Position numbers and translations under genes: made by a program. A model generated the notes under the pieces. It did not search any database and had not been told where the DNA came from. It was given only the letters and a program-made list of their open reading frames with translations. Of a stretch of DNA of 64,000 nucleotides, positions 24,253-32,689 are shown one piece after another. Origin of the DNA: Bacillota bacterium (GTDB taxonomy: Bacteria; Bacillota; Clostridia; Christensenellales; UMGS416); contig JAEYRH010000012.1 of the NCBI GenBank assembly GCA_023435705.1, positions 51,613 to 115,612 on the forward strand, given 5' to 3'. Positions within the stretch are counted from its first letter, which is position 1, and each line of letters begins with the position of its first letter.

Positions 24253-25803
24253 TTACCTCACCAACCTCTCCACATCAAACACCCGGTCAGCAAAGTCGTG
24301 ATAAAACGCCTCCTCGTGGCTCACCAAAACCACCGCGCCGGGGAACTCCCGCAGCACCTCCTTGAGGGCCTCCTTGGCGTTCACATCCAGGTGGTTGGTG
24401 GGCTCATCCAGCAGCATCAGCGTGTGGGGGCTCATCATGAGCCGGCAAAGTTTCACCTTCGCTTGTTCGCCGCCGCTCAAAAGCGTGATCTTGCGGTCAG
24501 CATGCTCGGCCTTGAGCCCGCAGCGGCCCAGCCATTTGCGGGCGTCAGCAGGGGCAAGCTTGGGGAACGCATCCAGAATTTCCTGAACCGGCGAGCGGTT
24601 GGGATCTTCCCAGGCATGCTCCTGCTCGTAATAACCCACGTCGATGCCCGGTGCCCAGGCAAAACGTCCGCCCAGCGCCGGGATAATGCCGGCAATTGTT
24701 TTGAGGAACGTGGTCTTGCCTATGCCGTTGAAGCCGCGCACCGCCACCTTCTCACCCTGTTTGAGTTTCAGATCAATGCCATTGAGCAGCGGGTGGTTAT
24801 AGCCGATGGTGAGCTCCTTCACCTCAAGCAGCACCTGCTCAGACACAGGCTTGTAAACAAAGGAAAAACTGGGCACCGGCAGCACGCGGGGCCGCTCCAT
24901 GCGCTCAATCTTGTTGAGCTTCTTGCGGCGGCTCTTGGCCATCTTGGATGTGGAAGCCCGCGCCAGGTTGCGGGCGACGTAATCCTCCAGCTTGGCAATT
25001 TCCTCTTGCTGGCGGGCATAGTCGCGCAGGTATTGCTCCTTGCGCTGTGTCTTTTGGCTCTGGAAGCTTTCAAAGCCACCGGTGTAGCGGGTGACAGCGC
25101 AGAACTCAATATCGGCAATGCAGTTGGTAACTGTGGCCAGGAAAGCCGGGTCGTGGCTCACCAGCACGAACGCGCCGGGAAAGGCGCGCAGGAATTTGCC
25201 CAGCCAGTCGATGTGCTGCCGGTCCAGAAAATTGGTGGGTTCGTCCAGCAGCAGCACGTCCGGCTGCTCCAGCAGCAGCTTTGCCAGCATCACCTTGGCC
25301 CGCTGCCCGCCGCTAAGCCTGCCCAAGGGTGTGTCCATTCCCAGGGCAGTGATGCCAAGGCCAGCGGCCACCCGCAGGATGCGGCTGTCCACGGCATAGA
25401 AACCAGCCTGCTCCAGCTCCTGCTGCAGGCGGGAAGACAGGCGCACGAGCCGGTCCAACTCCACCCCTTCTGCCGCAGCCATTCGGTCATTGGCATCCAG
25501 CAGTTTCTGTTCGGTTTCAAATAGCCATGCGAATGCCCCGCGCAGATAGTCCATGACAGACAAAGCAGGATCCACCGTGGCGTGCTGGTCAAGGCAACCC
25601 AGGCGCGTCTGCGGAAGCTTCTGCACGCTGCCCTCATCCGGGATGATCTTGCCGGACAGGATGTTGATCAACGTGCTCTTGCCGGAGCCATTGAGGCCGG
25701 TCAGGCCCATCTTGTCACCGGGCAACACACGCAGCGAGATGTTTTGGAATATCTTTTTCTCTCCGAAGCTGTGAGAGAGGTTTTCGATGGTTAAGAGACT
25801 CAT
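24253..25803 (-). CDS. ABC-F family ATPase
   Basis: 516 residues with two ATP-binding domains and no membrane domain: Walker A GLNGSGKSTL and GFNGIGKTTF, signatures RLSGGQRAKVML and LLSGGEQAKVKL, Walker B DVLLLDEPTNFLD and LMLLDEPTNHLD. The linker between them is Lys/Arg-rich (STSKMAKSRRKKLNKIERME). ABC-F proteins act on the ribosome, as translation factors or in resistance to ribosome-targeting antibiotics. ATG 25803 follows AGGAGGACAAACC. The 478-base upstream region holds a long inverted repeat and a structured RNA with a terminator, which could be an attenuating leader of this gene. Confidence 0.9.
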   Translation of the reverse strand: MSLLTIENLSHSFGEKKIFQNISLRVLPGDKMGLTGLNGSGKSTLINILSGKIIPDEGSVQKLPQTRLGCLDQHATVDPALSVMDYLRGAFAWLFETEQKLLDANDRMAAAEGVELDRLVRLSSRLQQELEQAGFYAVDSRILRVAAGLGITALGMDTPLGRLSGGQRAKVMLAKLLLEQPDVLLLDEPTNFLDRQHIDWLGKFLRAFPGAFVLVSHDPAFLATVTNCIADIEFCAVTRYTGGFESFQSQKTQRKEQYLRDYARQQEEIAKLEDYVARNLARASTSKMAKSRRKKLNKIERMERPRVLPVPSFSFVYKPVSEQVLLEVKELTIGYNHPLLNGIDLKLKQGEKVAVRGFNGIGKTTFLKTIAGIIPALGGRFAWAPGIDVGYYEQEHAWEDPNRSPVQEILDAFPKLAPADARKWLGRCGLKAEHADRKITLLSGGEQAKVKLCRLMMSPHTLMLLDEPTNHLDVNAKEALKEVLREFPGAVVLVSHEEAFYHDFADRVFDVERLVR

Positions 25804-25882
25804 GGTTTGTCCTCCTGAAATAACAACAAAATTTTCATTCTCGAATAACGTTTCAAGGAGCATCCGACTTGCCCCCACCCCT

Positions 25883-25936
25883 GCCCCTCCCCCATCTAGC
25901 AATTTGTTTCTACAAATTAGACATCGGGGGAGGGGC
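25883..25936. repeat. 54-base imperfect palindrome upstream of the ABC-F gene
   Basis: Outer arms GCCCCTCCCCC/GGGGGAGGGGC pair over 11 bases; after a mismatched stretch, inner arms AATTTGT/ACAAATT close a TTCT loop. It lies between the RNA terminator at 26005 and the ABC-F start, so it would form a hairpin in any read-through transcript. Confidence 0.6.
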
Positions 25937-26004
25937 AATATTGCGCAGGGCTGCGCCCTGTACCCCATCAGTAGGGGCCGGCGGTCTTCCAGGCTTCCTG
26001 GCAT

Positions 26005-26037
26005 ACAAAAAAGGGAAGAGGCATGCGCCTCTTCCCT
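26005..26037 (-). terminator. Strong terminator of the structured RNA
   Basis: Minus strand: stem AGGGAAGAGGC/GCCTCTTCCCT (11 bp), 4-base loop, then six Ts. Confidence 0.85.
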
Positions 26038-26237
26038 GTCGGTTCTCCCGCGTTCGCGGGCTATGCCCCACCGCGGCCATTTAGCCGCAGGCGGGTTTCA
26101 GACATAAAAATAACAGCATCGCCATTCCGGTTCCGTATGCAATTGTCCTGGAAAAGGGTAGACTACCCCCTCAAACTCCCAGAACAGTTGCGAGACGGTC
26201 GGTTTGGAACATGCTGCCAGTCACCTCATGGTTTTCT
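26007..26237 (-). ncRNA. Structured RNA of about 230 nt, class unassigned (6S-like or ABC-F leader)
   Basis: The non-coding stretch between the glycosyltransferase stop (26282) and the ABC-F gene has its own promoter and terminator and folds well. On the minus strand, nested helices pair CAGCAT with ATGCTG, GTTCC with GGAAC, GTTCTGG with CCAGGAC and GGGTA with TACCC. Then come hairpins CGCCTGCGGC/GCCGCGGTG and CCCGCG-AA-CGCGGG before the terminator. A long nested hairpin plus a GCCTGCGG motif in the 3' half recalls 6S RNA, but I cannot confirm the family. Because the ABC-F gene lies downstream on the same strand, a ribosome-sensing attenuator is the main alternative. Confidence 0.5.
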
Positions 26238-26244
26238 AATTTTA

Positions 26245-26273
26245 ATCATAGCATAGTACCAATCATGGCGCAA
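26245..26273 (-). promoter_or_regulatory. Promoter of the structured RNA
   Basis: Minus strand TTGCGC (26273-26268), 17-base spacer, TATGAT (26250-26245), directly behind the glycosyltransferase stop codon. Confidence 0.6.
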
Positions 26274-26281
26274 GCATTACT

Positions 26282-27466
26282 TCACACTGTTTTTTCGCGA
26301 AGATACCATGCCACGCTGTCCGCCGCTGCATCCGCACCACCGGCTTGGCGGAAAGAATCACCGATGCAGCGGCAGGCTTCGGCAAAAGATGGCTGTGTTG
26401 AGACATCTTCAACCGCTTTCCTCAATATTTCAGGTGAAAGTTTGGTGATGTCCAGTTGCACGGCTGCACCCAGCTTCACCAACTGATTGGCGACAGCAGG
26501 CTGATCATTCATGATAGGCACCGCCACTATGGGGACTCCAAAAAGCATAGCCTCCCCCGCACTGTTGAGACCACAATGACTGATAAACGCCTTGGCATGC
26601 TTTAATACCTGAAGTTGCGGAGCATGTGGCATTACTTTCAAGTTTGGCGGGATCACCCCAAGAGCTGAAACATCAGTCTTGCCGCCCACAGCCAAAACAA
26701 CCGCCCACTCGCTTCCACTGAGAGCTTCTATGCACAGGCGATAAAACTCGGCCAGATTGTTATGAATCGTGCCCATGGCGATATAGAGCACTGGCTTGCC
26801 TGCCATCCAGGCTTCCAGCGCCTGATCTTCATCTCCCCGATCTCTGATAGCCGGGCCAACAAACCGGAAGCTCTCATCGAAGCCAGCGCCTCCGGGCTGC
26901 AGTAACCGGGATGTGAACACAATATTGAGCTCCTCACGCTGGAAGTAGGAACCGGCGAGGAGTTCCTTCATCTCACCGGCGAGCATAGACGGGCAATATC
27001 TGTGATATAGCACATCCAGCTGAGGGTGGAACCCTGGCTGGAGCATCCTGTCCGGCAATGGCAGGACGGCAGATGCAAAGGATGTGCATGTGCAAACCGC
27101 CGGGAGGCCAAGCTTCATGGCAACGGTATGACCGCCGCCAAGCATCGCATCATGGATCACATAATCAAACTCCATCCCCACCGTGCGCGCCAGCGCAACC
27201 TTTGCCATAACATCATTTTGAGCCAGAAGGTATTCCATCAGAGAGAAAAAAGGGTGGTCGCCACTGGGCCGGTAGCCCCGGTGGAATTCGTCCAGCTCCG
27301 GACCACAATCCAGAAACAGGCCGCCAGCGGCTTCAATCGCAGTCTTCATGCCGGAGCCGGACAGATAGGTCACGTGCTCCCCCCTTTGCACAAGCGCCTC
27401 TACCAAGGGAAGCGTTGGGTTGATATGACCTCGGGCAGAGCCGTTCAAATACAGTGCTCTTGCCAT
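26282..27466 (-). CDS. MGT-type glycosyltransferase (GT1 family)
   Basis: 394 residues with the two-Rossmann-domain GT-B fold of macrolide/UDP-glycosyltransferases. N-terminal acceptor domain (NGSARGHINPTLPLVEALVQ), then the C-terminal donor site: KPVLYIAMGTIHNN, APQLQVLKHAKAFISHCGLN, and GEAMLFGVPIVAVPIMNDQP. Such enzymes inactivate antibiotics or decorate small lipophilic molecules or lipids. It starts one base after the PadR gene and is probably cotranscribed with it, implying induction by a drug-like ligand. Soluble, no signal peptide. Confidence 0.9.
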   Translation of the reverse strand: MARALYLNGSARGHINPTLPLVEALVQRGEHVTYLSGSGMKTAIEAAGGLFLDCGPELDEFHRGYRPSGDHPFFSLMEYLLAQNDVMAKVALARTVGMEFDYVIHDAMLGGGHTVAMKLGLPAVCTCTSFASAVLPLPDRMLQPGFHPQLDVLYHRYCPSMLAGEMKELLAGSYFQREELNIVFTSRLLQPGGAGFDESFRFVGPAIRDRGDEDQALEAWMAGKPVLYIAMGTIHNNLAEFYRLCIEALSGSEWAVVLAVGGKTDVSALGVIPPNLKVMPHAPQLQVLKHAKAFISHCGLNSAGEAMLFGVPIVAVPIMNDQPAVANQLVKLGAAVQLDITKLSPEILRKAVEDVSTQPSFAEACRCIGDSFRQAGGADAAADSVAWYLREKTV

Positions 27467-27467
27467 C

Positions 27468-28025
27468 TCAAGCCTCCACGATATTGTTCTGAATACTCGC
27501 CGCTGTCTCGTCGCACCAGCGGATCGTCATCAACGACGACTCGATGCCATAACGCAGAGGCGCGAGCCAATATGGATACTGCGGATGCGCTCTGGCGGCC
27601 TCGCTGGCAATATAGGCAGCCTCCAGGACCCGGTATTGCGTCAGGCGCTCTTGGTGCCTCTTTTTCACGCCCTCCAGCAGCTCCATCACATCCTGCGGGG
27701 GCATCAGGCTTGCAAAGGACAGTTTCAGCATCAGTTCGGACCGGGCCGGCTGGTATTCCACAGGCCGGGCCAACCATCGGCTCAGCTCGTCCTGGCCGGC
27801 GCCGGTGACGCAGTAACTGATCTTTCTGCTGCCCGTATGGCCGGCCAATCGCTCGATCAGGCCCTCCCGCTCCAGCCTCGCCAGCATCGGATAGATGTTT
27901 CCGAAGTTCTCCTGCCAGTAGTGGGACAGCGTCTTTTCACAAAATTTCCTGATGTCATATCCCGACCCCGGCATCAGGCTCAACACGCCGAGGATTGCGT
28001 AACGGGTCTTGTTCGTTTCCGGCAT
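27468..28025 (-). CDS. PadR family transcriptional regulator
   Basis: 185 residues. N-terminal winged helix (RYAILGVLSLMPGSGYDIRK, then NIYPMLARLEREGLIER) and C-terminal dimerisation helices (the PadR_C/Vir-like part, residues 90-180). First gene of a two-gene unit with the glycosyltransferase. A perfect palindrome 13 bases upstream of the ATG is the likely autoregulatory site. Confidence 0.9.
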   Translation of the reverse strand: MPETNKTRYAILGVLSLMPGSGYDIRKFCEKTLSHYWQENFGNIYPMLARLEREGLIERLAGHTGSRKISYCVTGAGQDELSRWLARPVEYQPARSELMLKLSFASLMPPQDVMELLEGVKKRHQERLTQYRVLEAAYIASEAARAHPQYPYWLAPLRYGIESSLMTIRWCDETAASIQNNIVEA

Positions 28026-28037
28026 GGTTCGGCTCCT

Positions 28038-28056
28038 ATATATCTATTAGATATAT
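28038..28056. promoter_or_regulatory. Probable PadR operator
   Basis: Perfect inverted repeat ATATATC-TATTA-GATATAT immediately upstream of padR, in the promoter zone between padR and the divergent marR gene. Confidence 0.55.
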
Positions 28057-28124
28057 TTATTATATCACTCAGATACAGTTGCACCATCCGTAAACTGCCC
28101 AAGAAATCATGGCAAACTCTGGCA

Positions 28125-28152
28125 TTGACAAATGAAATGATTGGCATATAAT
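28125..28152 (+). promoter_or_regulatory. Sigma-A promoter of the marR-ABC exporter operon
   Basis: Consensus TTGACA (28125-28130), 16-base spacer, consensus TATAAT (28147-28152). Just downstream GATAA...TTATC (around 28162-28184) forms an interrupted palindrome that could be the MarR site. Confidence 0.8.
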
Positions 28153-28203
28153 TTGTTTGGCTGATAATTAAGTTATTTGCTTATCTAATTGGAGGGCCAA
28201 ACC

Positions 28204-28650
28204 GTGGACAATTCCGAACTAGCCAAAGATCTGATGCGGACGTTCCAGCAGTTCAAGCGAGTCATGAAGCCGCCGCCGATGATCAGCGGCCTGAAGCCCA
28301 GTGAGATGGGGCTGCTGTTTCACATCGAGCGGTTCTGCGATGAGAACAGCGGCGTGAAGGTATCGGAGCTTTCCAGCCGCATGCACGTCACCTCGCCCTC
28401 CGTCACCCAGCTGGTCACGGCCCTGGAGGACCGAGGCCTGGTCACCCGCCGCATGGACCCGGACGACCGGCGCAGCGTGCTGGTGAGCCTGACCGAGAAG
28501 GGAGAGGCCATCACCCGCCAGGCCGAACAAGGGCTGCAAGCATTGCTCTCCGGCATCGTAACCCATTTGGGCGAGGAAAAAAGCCAGCAATTGATCAGTC
28601 TGTTGGACGACGTTTATCAGTACCTTTCCAGAACAGACAACAATCCATAA
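28204..28650 (+). CDS. MarR family transcriptional regulator
   Basis: 148 residues with the MarR winged helix (VKVSELSSRMHVTSPSVTQL, then DRGLVTRRMDPDDRRSVLVS). GTG 28204 sits seven bases after GGAGGG; an in-frame TTG at 28189 precedes that site and is unlikely. Followed after 12 bases by two coupled ABC exporter genes, the standard arrangement for a repressor of its own drug-efflux operon. Confidence 0.92.
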   Translation: MDNSELAKDLMRTFQQFKRVMKPPPMISGLKPSEMGLLFHIERFCDENSGVKVSELSSRMHVTSPSVTQLVTALEDRGLVTRRMDPDDRRSVLVSLTEKGEAITRQAEQGLQALLSGIVTHLGEEKSQQLISLLDDVYQYLSRTDNNP

Positions 28651-28662
28651 AGGAGATAAGCC

Positions 28663-30387
28663 ATGCTCAAACTTTATCGGAACTTGAAGCCCTTCACGGT
28701 GCCGATCGTGATTGTGCTGATCATGGTCTTTCTACAGACCATGGCAAACCTCTATCTGCCCACGTTGATGGGCGACATTGTGAACAAAGGCATCATGATG
28801 GGCGATACCGACTATATCCTTCAGGCTGGCGGCACAATGCTCATCTACGTGGCCGGTGGCGTGGTGTGCGCGATTGTGGCCAGCTACTTCGCCTCCCGCA
28901 CGGCCATGGGGCTGGGGCGCATCCTACGCAACCGTGTGTTCTCCACAGTGGAAAGCTTCTCGCTGCACGAGTTTGACAAGATCGGCACCGCCACGCTGAT
29001 CACCCGCACCACCAATGACATCACCCAGGTGCAGATGGTCACCGTGATGCTTTTGAACATGATGCTGGGCGCACCGATGACGGCGATCGGCGGGTTCATC
29101 CTGGCCTATTCCAAAGACCAGGAGCTCACGCTGGTGCTGGCAGTTGCAATCCCGGTGCTTGTGCTTACCATTACCATACTGGCGACGAAGGCGATGCCGC
29201 TGTTTCAATCCATCCAGAAGAAGATCGACAAGATCAACCTGGTGCTGCGGGAGAACCTGACCGGCATCCGCGTGGTGAGGGCCTTCAACCGCATTGGCGA
29301 TGAGCGTAAGCGTTTCGAGGAGGCCAACGGGGATCTGACAGGCACGTTCATCAAGGTGAACCGCATGATGGCGTTTATGTTCCCGGCGATGATGATCATC
29401 ATGAACGTGACCAGCCTTGCCATCATTTGGTTCGGTGCCATGCGCATTGAAGCCGGCATGGACATCGGCGCGCTGACGGCGTTCACACAGTATGCAATGC
29501 AGATCATGTTCGCCTTTTTGATGTTCTCGATGATGTTCATCATGGTGCCCCGCGCCCAGGCTGCTGCCCAGCGCGTGGTCGAGGTGCTGGAAACCAAACC
29601 GGAGATTGTGGACCCCAAGAACCCGGCGAGCCCCAGCGGCATCCGCGGGACTGTGGAGTTCAGGGACGTCACCTTCAGCTACCACGGCGCGGAAAACCCG
29701 GCGCTGGCCAGCGTGAGCTTCACAGCCAAGCCCGGCGAGATCACGGCAATCATTGGCGGCACCGGCTCGGGCAAAACCTCATTGGTGAACCTGATCCCCC
29801 GCTTTTATGACGTGGACAGCGGCACCGTGCTGGTGGACGGCGTGGATGTGCGGCAGATGACACAAAAGGACTTGCGCAGCCGTATAGGGTTCGTGCCGCA
29901 GAAAAGCGTTCTTTTTACAGGCACCATCGCCGATAACATCCGTTTTGGCAAGCAGGATGCCAACGATGAAGAAATGGCCCAGGCTGCCCAGACAGCCCAG
30001 GCCACCGAGTTCATCGAGCAGCTGGAGGAGAAATACGGGCACATCATCGCGGAAGGCGGCACCAATGTGTCCGGCGGGCAGAAGCAGCGCCTCTCCATCG
30101 CCAGGGCTCTGGCGATGAAGCCGGAAATTTACATCTTCGATGACAGCTTCTCAGCGCTGGACTTCAAGACTGATGCTAAGCTCCGCGCAGCGCTGAAAAA
30201 GCAGATCGCGGACTCCACGGTGTTTATCATCAGCCAGCGCGTGTCCACCGTGATGGATGCCGACCGCATCATCGTGCTGGATGACGGCCGCGTGGCCGGC
30301 ATCGGAACGCACCGCGAATTGATCAAATCCTGCGACGTTTACCGTGAAATCGCCTCGTCGCAGCTTTCAGAGGAGGAACTGGCATGA
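28663..30387 (+). CDS. ABC exporter half-transporter, degenerate-site subunit
   Basis: 574 residues: six membrane helices, then an ATP-binding domain with Walker A GGTGSGKTSL, signature NVSGGQKQRLSIARAL and Walker B IYIFDDSFSALD. The residue after the Walker B Asp is Asp instead of the catalytic Glu, as in the degenerate-site subunit of heterodimeric exporters such as TM287/288 or BmrCD. The stop overlaps the start of the next gene, so a heterodimer is expected. Likely a multidrug exporter under MarR control. Confidence 0.92.
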   Translation: MLKLYRNLKPFTVPIVIVLIMVFLQTMANLYLPTLMGDIVNKGIMMGDTDYILQAGGTMLIYVAGGVVCAIVASYFASRTAMGLGRILRNRVFSTVESFSLHEFDKIGTATLITRTTNDITQVQMVTVMLLNMMLGAPMTAIGGFILAYSKDQELTLVLAVAIPVLVLTITILATKAMPLFQSIQKKIDKINLVLRENLTGIRVVRAFNRIGDERKRFEEANGDLTGTFIKVNRMMAFMFPAMMIIMNVTSLAIIWFGAMRIEAGMDIGALTAFTQYAMQIMFAFLMFSMMFIMVPRAQAAAQRVVEVLETKPEIVDPKNPASPSGIRGTVEFRDVTFSYHGAENPALASVSFTAKPGEITAIIGGTGSGKTSLVNLIPRFYDVDSGTVLVDGVDVRQMTQKDLRSRIGFVPQKSVLFTGTIADNIRFGKQDANDEEMAQAAQTAQATEFIEQLEEKYGHIIAEGGTNVSGGQKQRLSIARALAMKPEIYIFDDSFSALDFKTDAKLRAALKKQIADSTVFIISQRVSTVMDADRIIVLDDGRVAGIGTHRELIKSCDVYREIASSQLSEEELA

Positions 30388-32567
30388 GCGAGCACAAGCA
30401 GCAAGGTCCCGGCGGAAAACAGCCGATGCGCAGAGGCCCCGGTGGCCCCGGCGGCCCCATGGGGGGCCCCGGCGGGTTCGGCATGCCGGTGGAGAAACCC
30501 AAGAACTTCAAAGGCACGTTGACAAGGCTGCTCAAATATCTGAAACCCCACCGCACGGCGCTGATCATCGTGTTCATCTTTGCCATTGCCAGCACGGCCT
30601 TCGCCGTGTATGCGCCAATGGTAAGCCGTGATGCTTTGAACGGTTTGCAGCACAGCCTGGTTGCCAAGGGCGTGATGGACGGCATTGCAAAAGCAGAAGA
30701 AAACCCGCAGGTGCAAGCGGGGTTGAAGATGCAGGGTGTGCCGCTGCTGGCAGATGCCAAAACCAACGATGAGAAGGCAAACGCTGTCAGCAAGTTCCTC
30801 GACCTGGCATTGAAACTGCCAAAAGACCAGCTGGAGGCCATGATCAAAGCAGGCGGCGGCCAATCCGGCACATCATTTATGGGCTACGACTTGTCACAGT
30901 TGGGAAGCGCGGAAAATAAGGATAAGCTGGATACCTTCATCGGCTACATCCGGGAAACCGGCGGCAAGATCATGTTTGATGAGTTGGGGCGGTTCATGCT
31001 CCAGCTTCTGGCGCTCTACCTGATCAGCGCAGGCTTCACGTTCATCATGCAGTATGCAATGTCCTCCGTGTCGCAAAACACTGTGAAGGTGATGCGCACC
31101 GAAGTGAACGACAAGCTGGCGAAGCTGCCGCTCAAGTTTTTTGACAGCCGCACCCATGGCGAAATCCTGAGCCGCATGACCAACGACATGGACACGATTG
31201 CCCAGACGCTGCAGCAGAACCTGACGCAGGTGATCAGCTCGATCGTGCAGATCATCGGCTATGTGATTATGATGCTCACCATCAGCCCGATCCTCACGCT
31301 GATTGTGCTGGCTACGCTGCCGCTGTATATCATCGCAACGATGTTCATCGCCAAGGCCAGCCAGAAATACTACAAGGCCCAGCAGAAGAGCCTGGGCGAG
31401 CTCTCCGGCCATGTGGAGGAGATGTATGGCGGCCACAAGGTGGTAAAGGCATTCAGTTATGAGGACAAATCCCTATCTAAATTCAAGGGTGTAAATGACG
31501 AACTTTATGCAGCCGGTTGGAAAGCGCAGTTTGTGTCGGGCATCATGTTTCCGATCATGAACTTCGTGAGCAACCTGGGCTATGTGCTGATCTGCGTGGT
31601 CGGCGGCACCTATGCTGCCAAGAAGGCGCTGGAGCTGGGCGACATCACAACGTTTATCCAGTATTCCCGGTCGTTCACGCAGCCCATCGTGCAGACGTCC
31701 AACATTGCCAATGTGATCCAGTCCACAATTGCCTGCGCCGAGCGCGTGTTTGAGCTGCTGGATGAGGCTGAGCAGCTGCCGGAAAAGGCCGACGCCATCA
31801 AGCTTGACGCCCCCACCGGCAACGTGAGCTTTGACAACGTGAAGTTTGGCTACAGCGAAGACAAGATCCTGATGGAAGACATGAACATCCATGTGCAGCC
31901 CGGCCAGACCATCGCCATCGTGGGCCCCACTGGCGCAGGCAAGACTACGCTGGTGAACCTGCTGATGCGTTTTTATGAAGTGAACGACGGCGCCATCCGT
32001 GTGGACGGTGTGGATACCCGTGACATGCGGCGTGCAGATCTGCGCCACATCTTCGGCATGGTGCTGCAGGACACTTGGCTGTTCACAGGCACGATCCGCG
32101 ACAACATCGCCTATGGTAGTGACAATGCCACTGAGGAAGAAATCATCGCGGCAGCCAAGTCCGCCCACGCAGACCGGTTTATCCGCACGCTGCCGGAAGG
32201 TTATGACACGGTGCTGAACGAAGACGCCTCCAACATCAGCCAGGGTCAGAAGCAGCTGCTGACGATTGCACGGGCAATCCTGGCCGACCCGGCCATCCTG
32301 ATCCTCGATGAGGCCACAAGCTCGGTGGATACCCGCACGGAGCTCCGCATCCAGCGGGCGATGCATAACCTGATGAAGGGCCGCACGAGCTTCGTGATCG
32401 CCCACCGGCTTTCCACGATCCGCGACGCGGACCTGATCCTGGTGATGAACCACGGCTCGATCATCGAGACCGGCACCCACCAGGAGCTGCTGGCAGCCAA
32501 TGGCTTCTATGCGGACCTCTATATGAGCCAGTTCACCGGGGCGAAAACGGAGGAGCTTGCGGGATAA
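30384..32567 (+). CDS. ABC exporter half-transporter, consensus-site subunit
   Basis: 727 residues, about 130 longer than its partner. It starts with a Gly/Pro-rich cytoplasmic segment (RRGPGGPGGPMGGPGGFGMP) and has a roughly 120-residue extracytoplasmic insertion between helices 1 and 2 (residues about 85-190, containing FMGYDLSQLGSAENKDKL). Walker A GPTGAGKTTL, signature NISQGQKQLLTIARAI, Walker B AILILDEATSSVD with the catalytic Glu intact. ATGA overlap with the upstream subunit. The large loop could bind a substrate or an accessory protein. Confidence 0.92.
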   Translation: MSEHKQQGPGGKQPMRRGPGGPGGPMGGPGGFGMPVEKPKNFKGTLTRLLKYLKPHRTALIIVFIFAIASTAFAVYAPMVSRDALNGLQHSLVAKGVMDGIAKAEENPQVQAGLKMQGVPLLADAKTNDEKANAVSKFLDLALKLPKDQLEAMIKAGGGQSGTSFMGYDLSQLGSAENKDKLDTFIGYIRETGGKIMFDELGRFMLQLLALYLISAGFTFIMQYAMSSVSQNTVKVMRTEVNDKLAKLPLKFFDSRTHGEILSRMTNDMDTIAQTLQQNLTQVISSIVQIIGYVIMMLTISPILTLIVLATLPLYIIATMFIAKASQKYYKAQQKSLGELSGHVEEMYGGHKVVKAFSYEDKSLSKFKGVNDELYAAGWKAQFVSGIMFPIMNFVSNLGYVLICVVGGTYAAKKALELGDITTFIQYSRSFTQPIVQTSNIANVIQSTIACAERVFELLDEAEQLPEKADAIKLDAPTGNVSFDNVKFGYSEDKILMEDMNIHVQPGQTIAIVGPTGAGKTTLVNLLMRFYEVNDGAIRVDGVDTRDMRRADLRHIFGMVLQDTWLFTGTIRDNIAYGSDNATEEEIIAAAKSAHADRFIRTLPEGYDTVLNEDASNISQGQKQLLTIARAILADPAILILDEATSSVDTRTELRIQRAMHNLMKGRTSFVIAHRLSTIRDADLILVMNHGSIIETGTHQELLAANGFYADLYMSQFTGAKTEELAG

Positions 32568-32641
32568 GGCGGTGGCTAACTCCCCCTCATAGAGGGGTCA
32601 AGTATCGTACGATCAGAGCAAGCCTGCCATGTCAACAAAAA

Positions 32642-32675
32642 ACAGCCACCTGGAAGTCTCCAGGCGGCTGTTTTT
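32642..32675. terminator. Bidirectional terminator between ABC exporter and fucosidase
   Basis: Arms ACAGCCaCCTGGA and TCCAGGcGGCTGT with a short loop, preceded by six As and followed by five Ts. Serves both convergent genes. Confidence 0.8.
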
Positions 32676-32689
32676 GTCACTGACAAAAG

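Noticed and set aside
24298..25524. 408-codon open frame antisense to the ABC-F gene
   Set aside because: Mirror of a clear two-domain ATPase; no ribosome-binding site or family motif.
26007..26237. Large SRP RNA or RNase P RNA as identity of the structured RNA
   Set aside because: The SRP helix-8 GGAAG...AGCAG signature and the RNase P universal GAGGAAAGUC-type core are both absent.
31473..32480. 335-codon open frame antisense to the exporter subunit
   Set aside because: The sense strand carries Walker and signature motifs; the antisense frame is a shadow.
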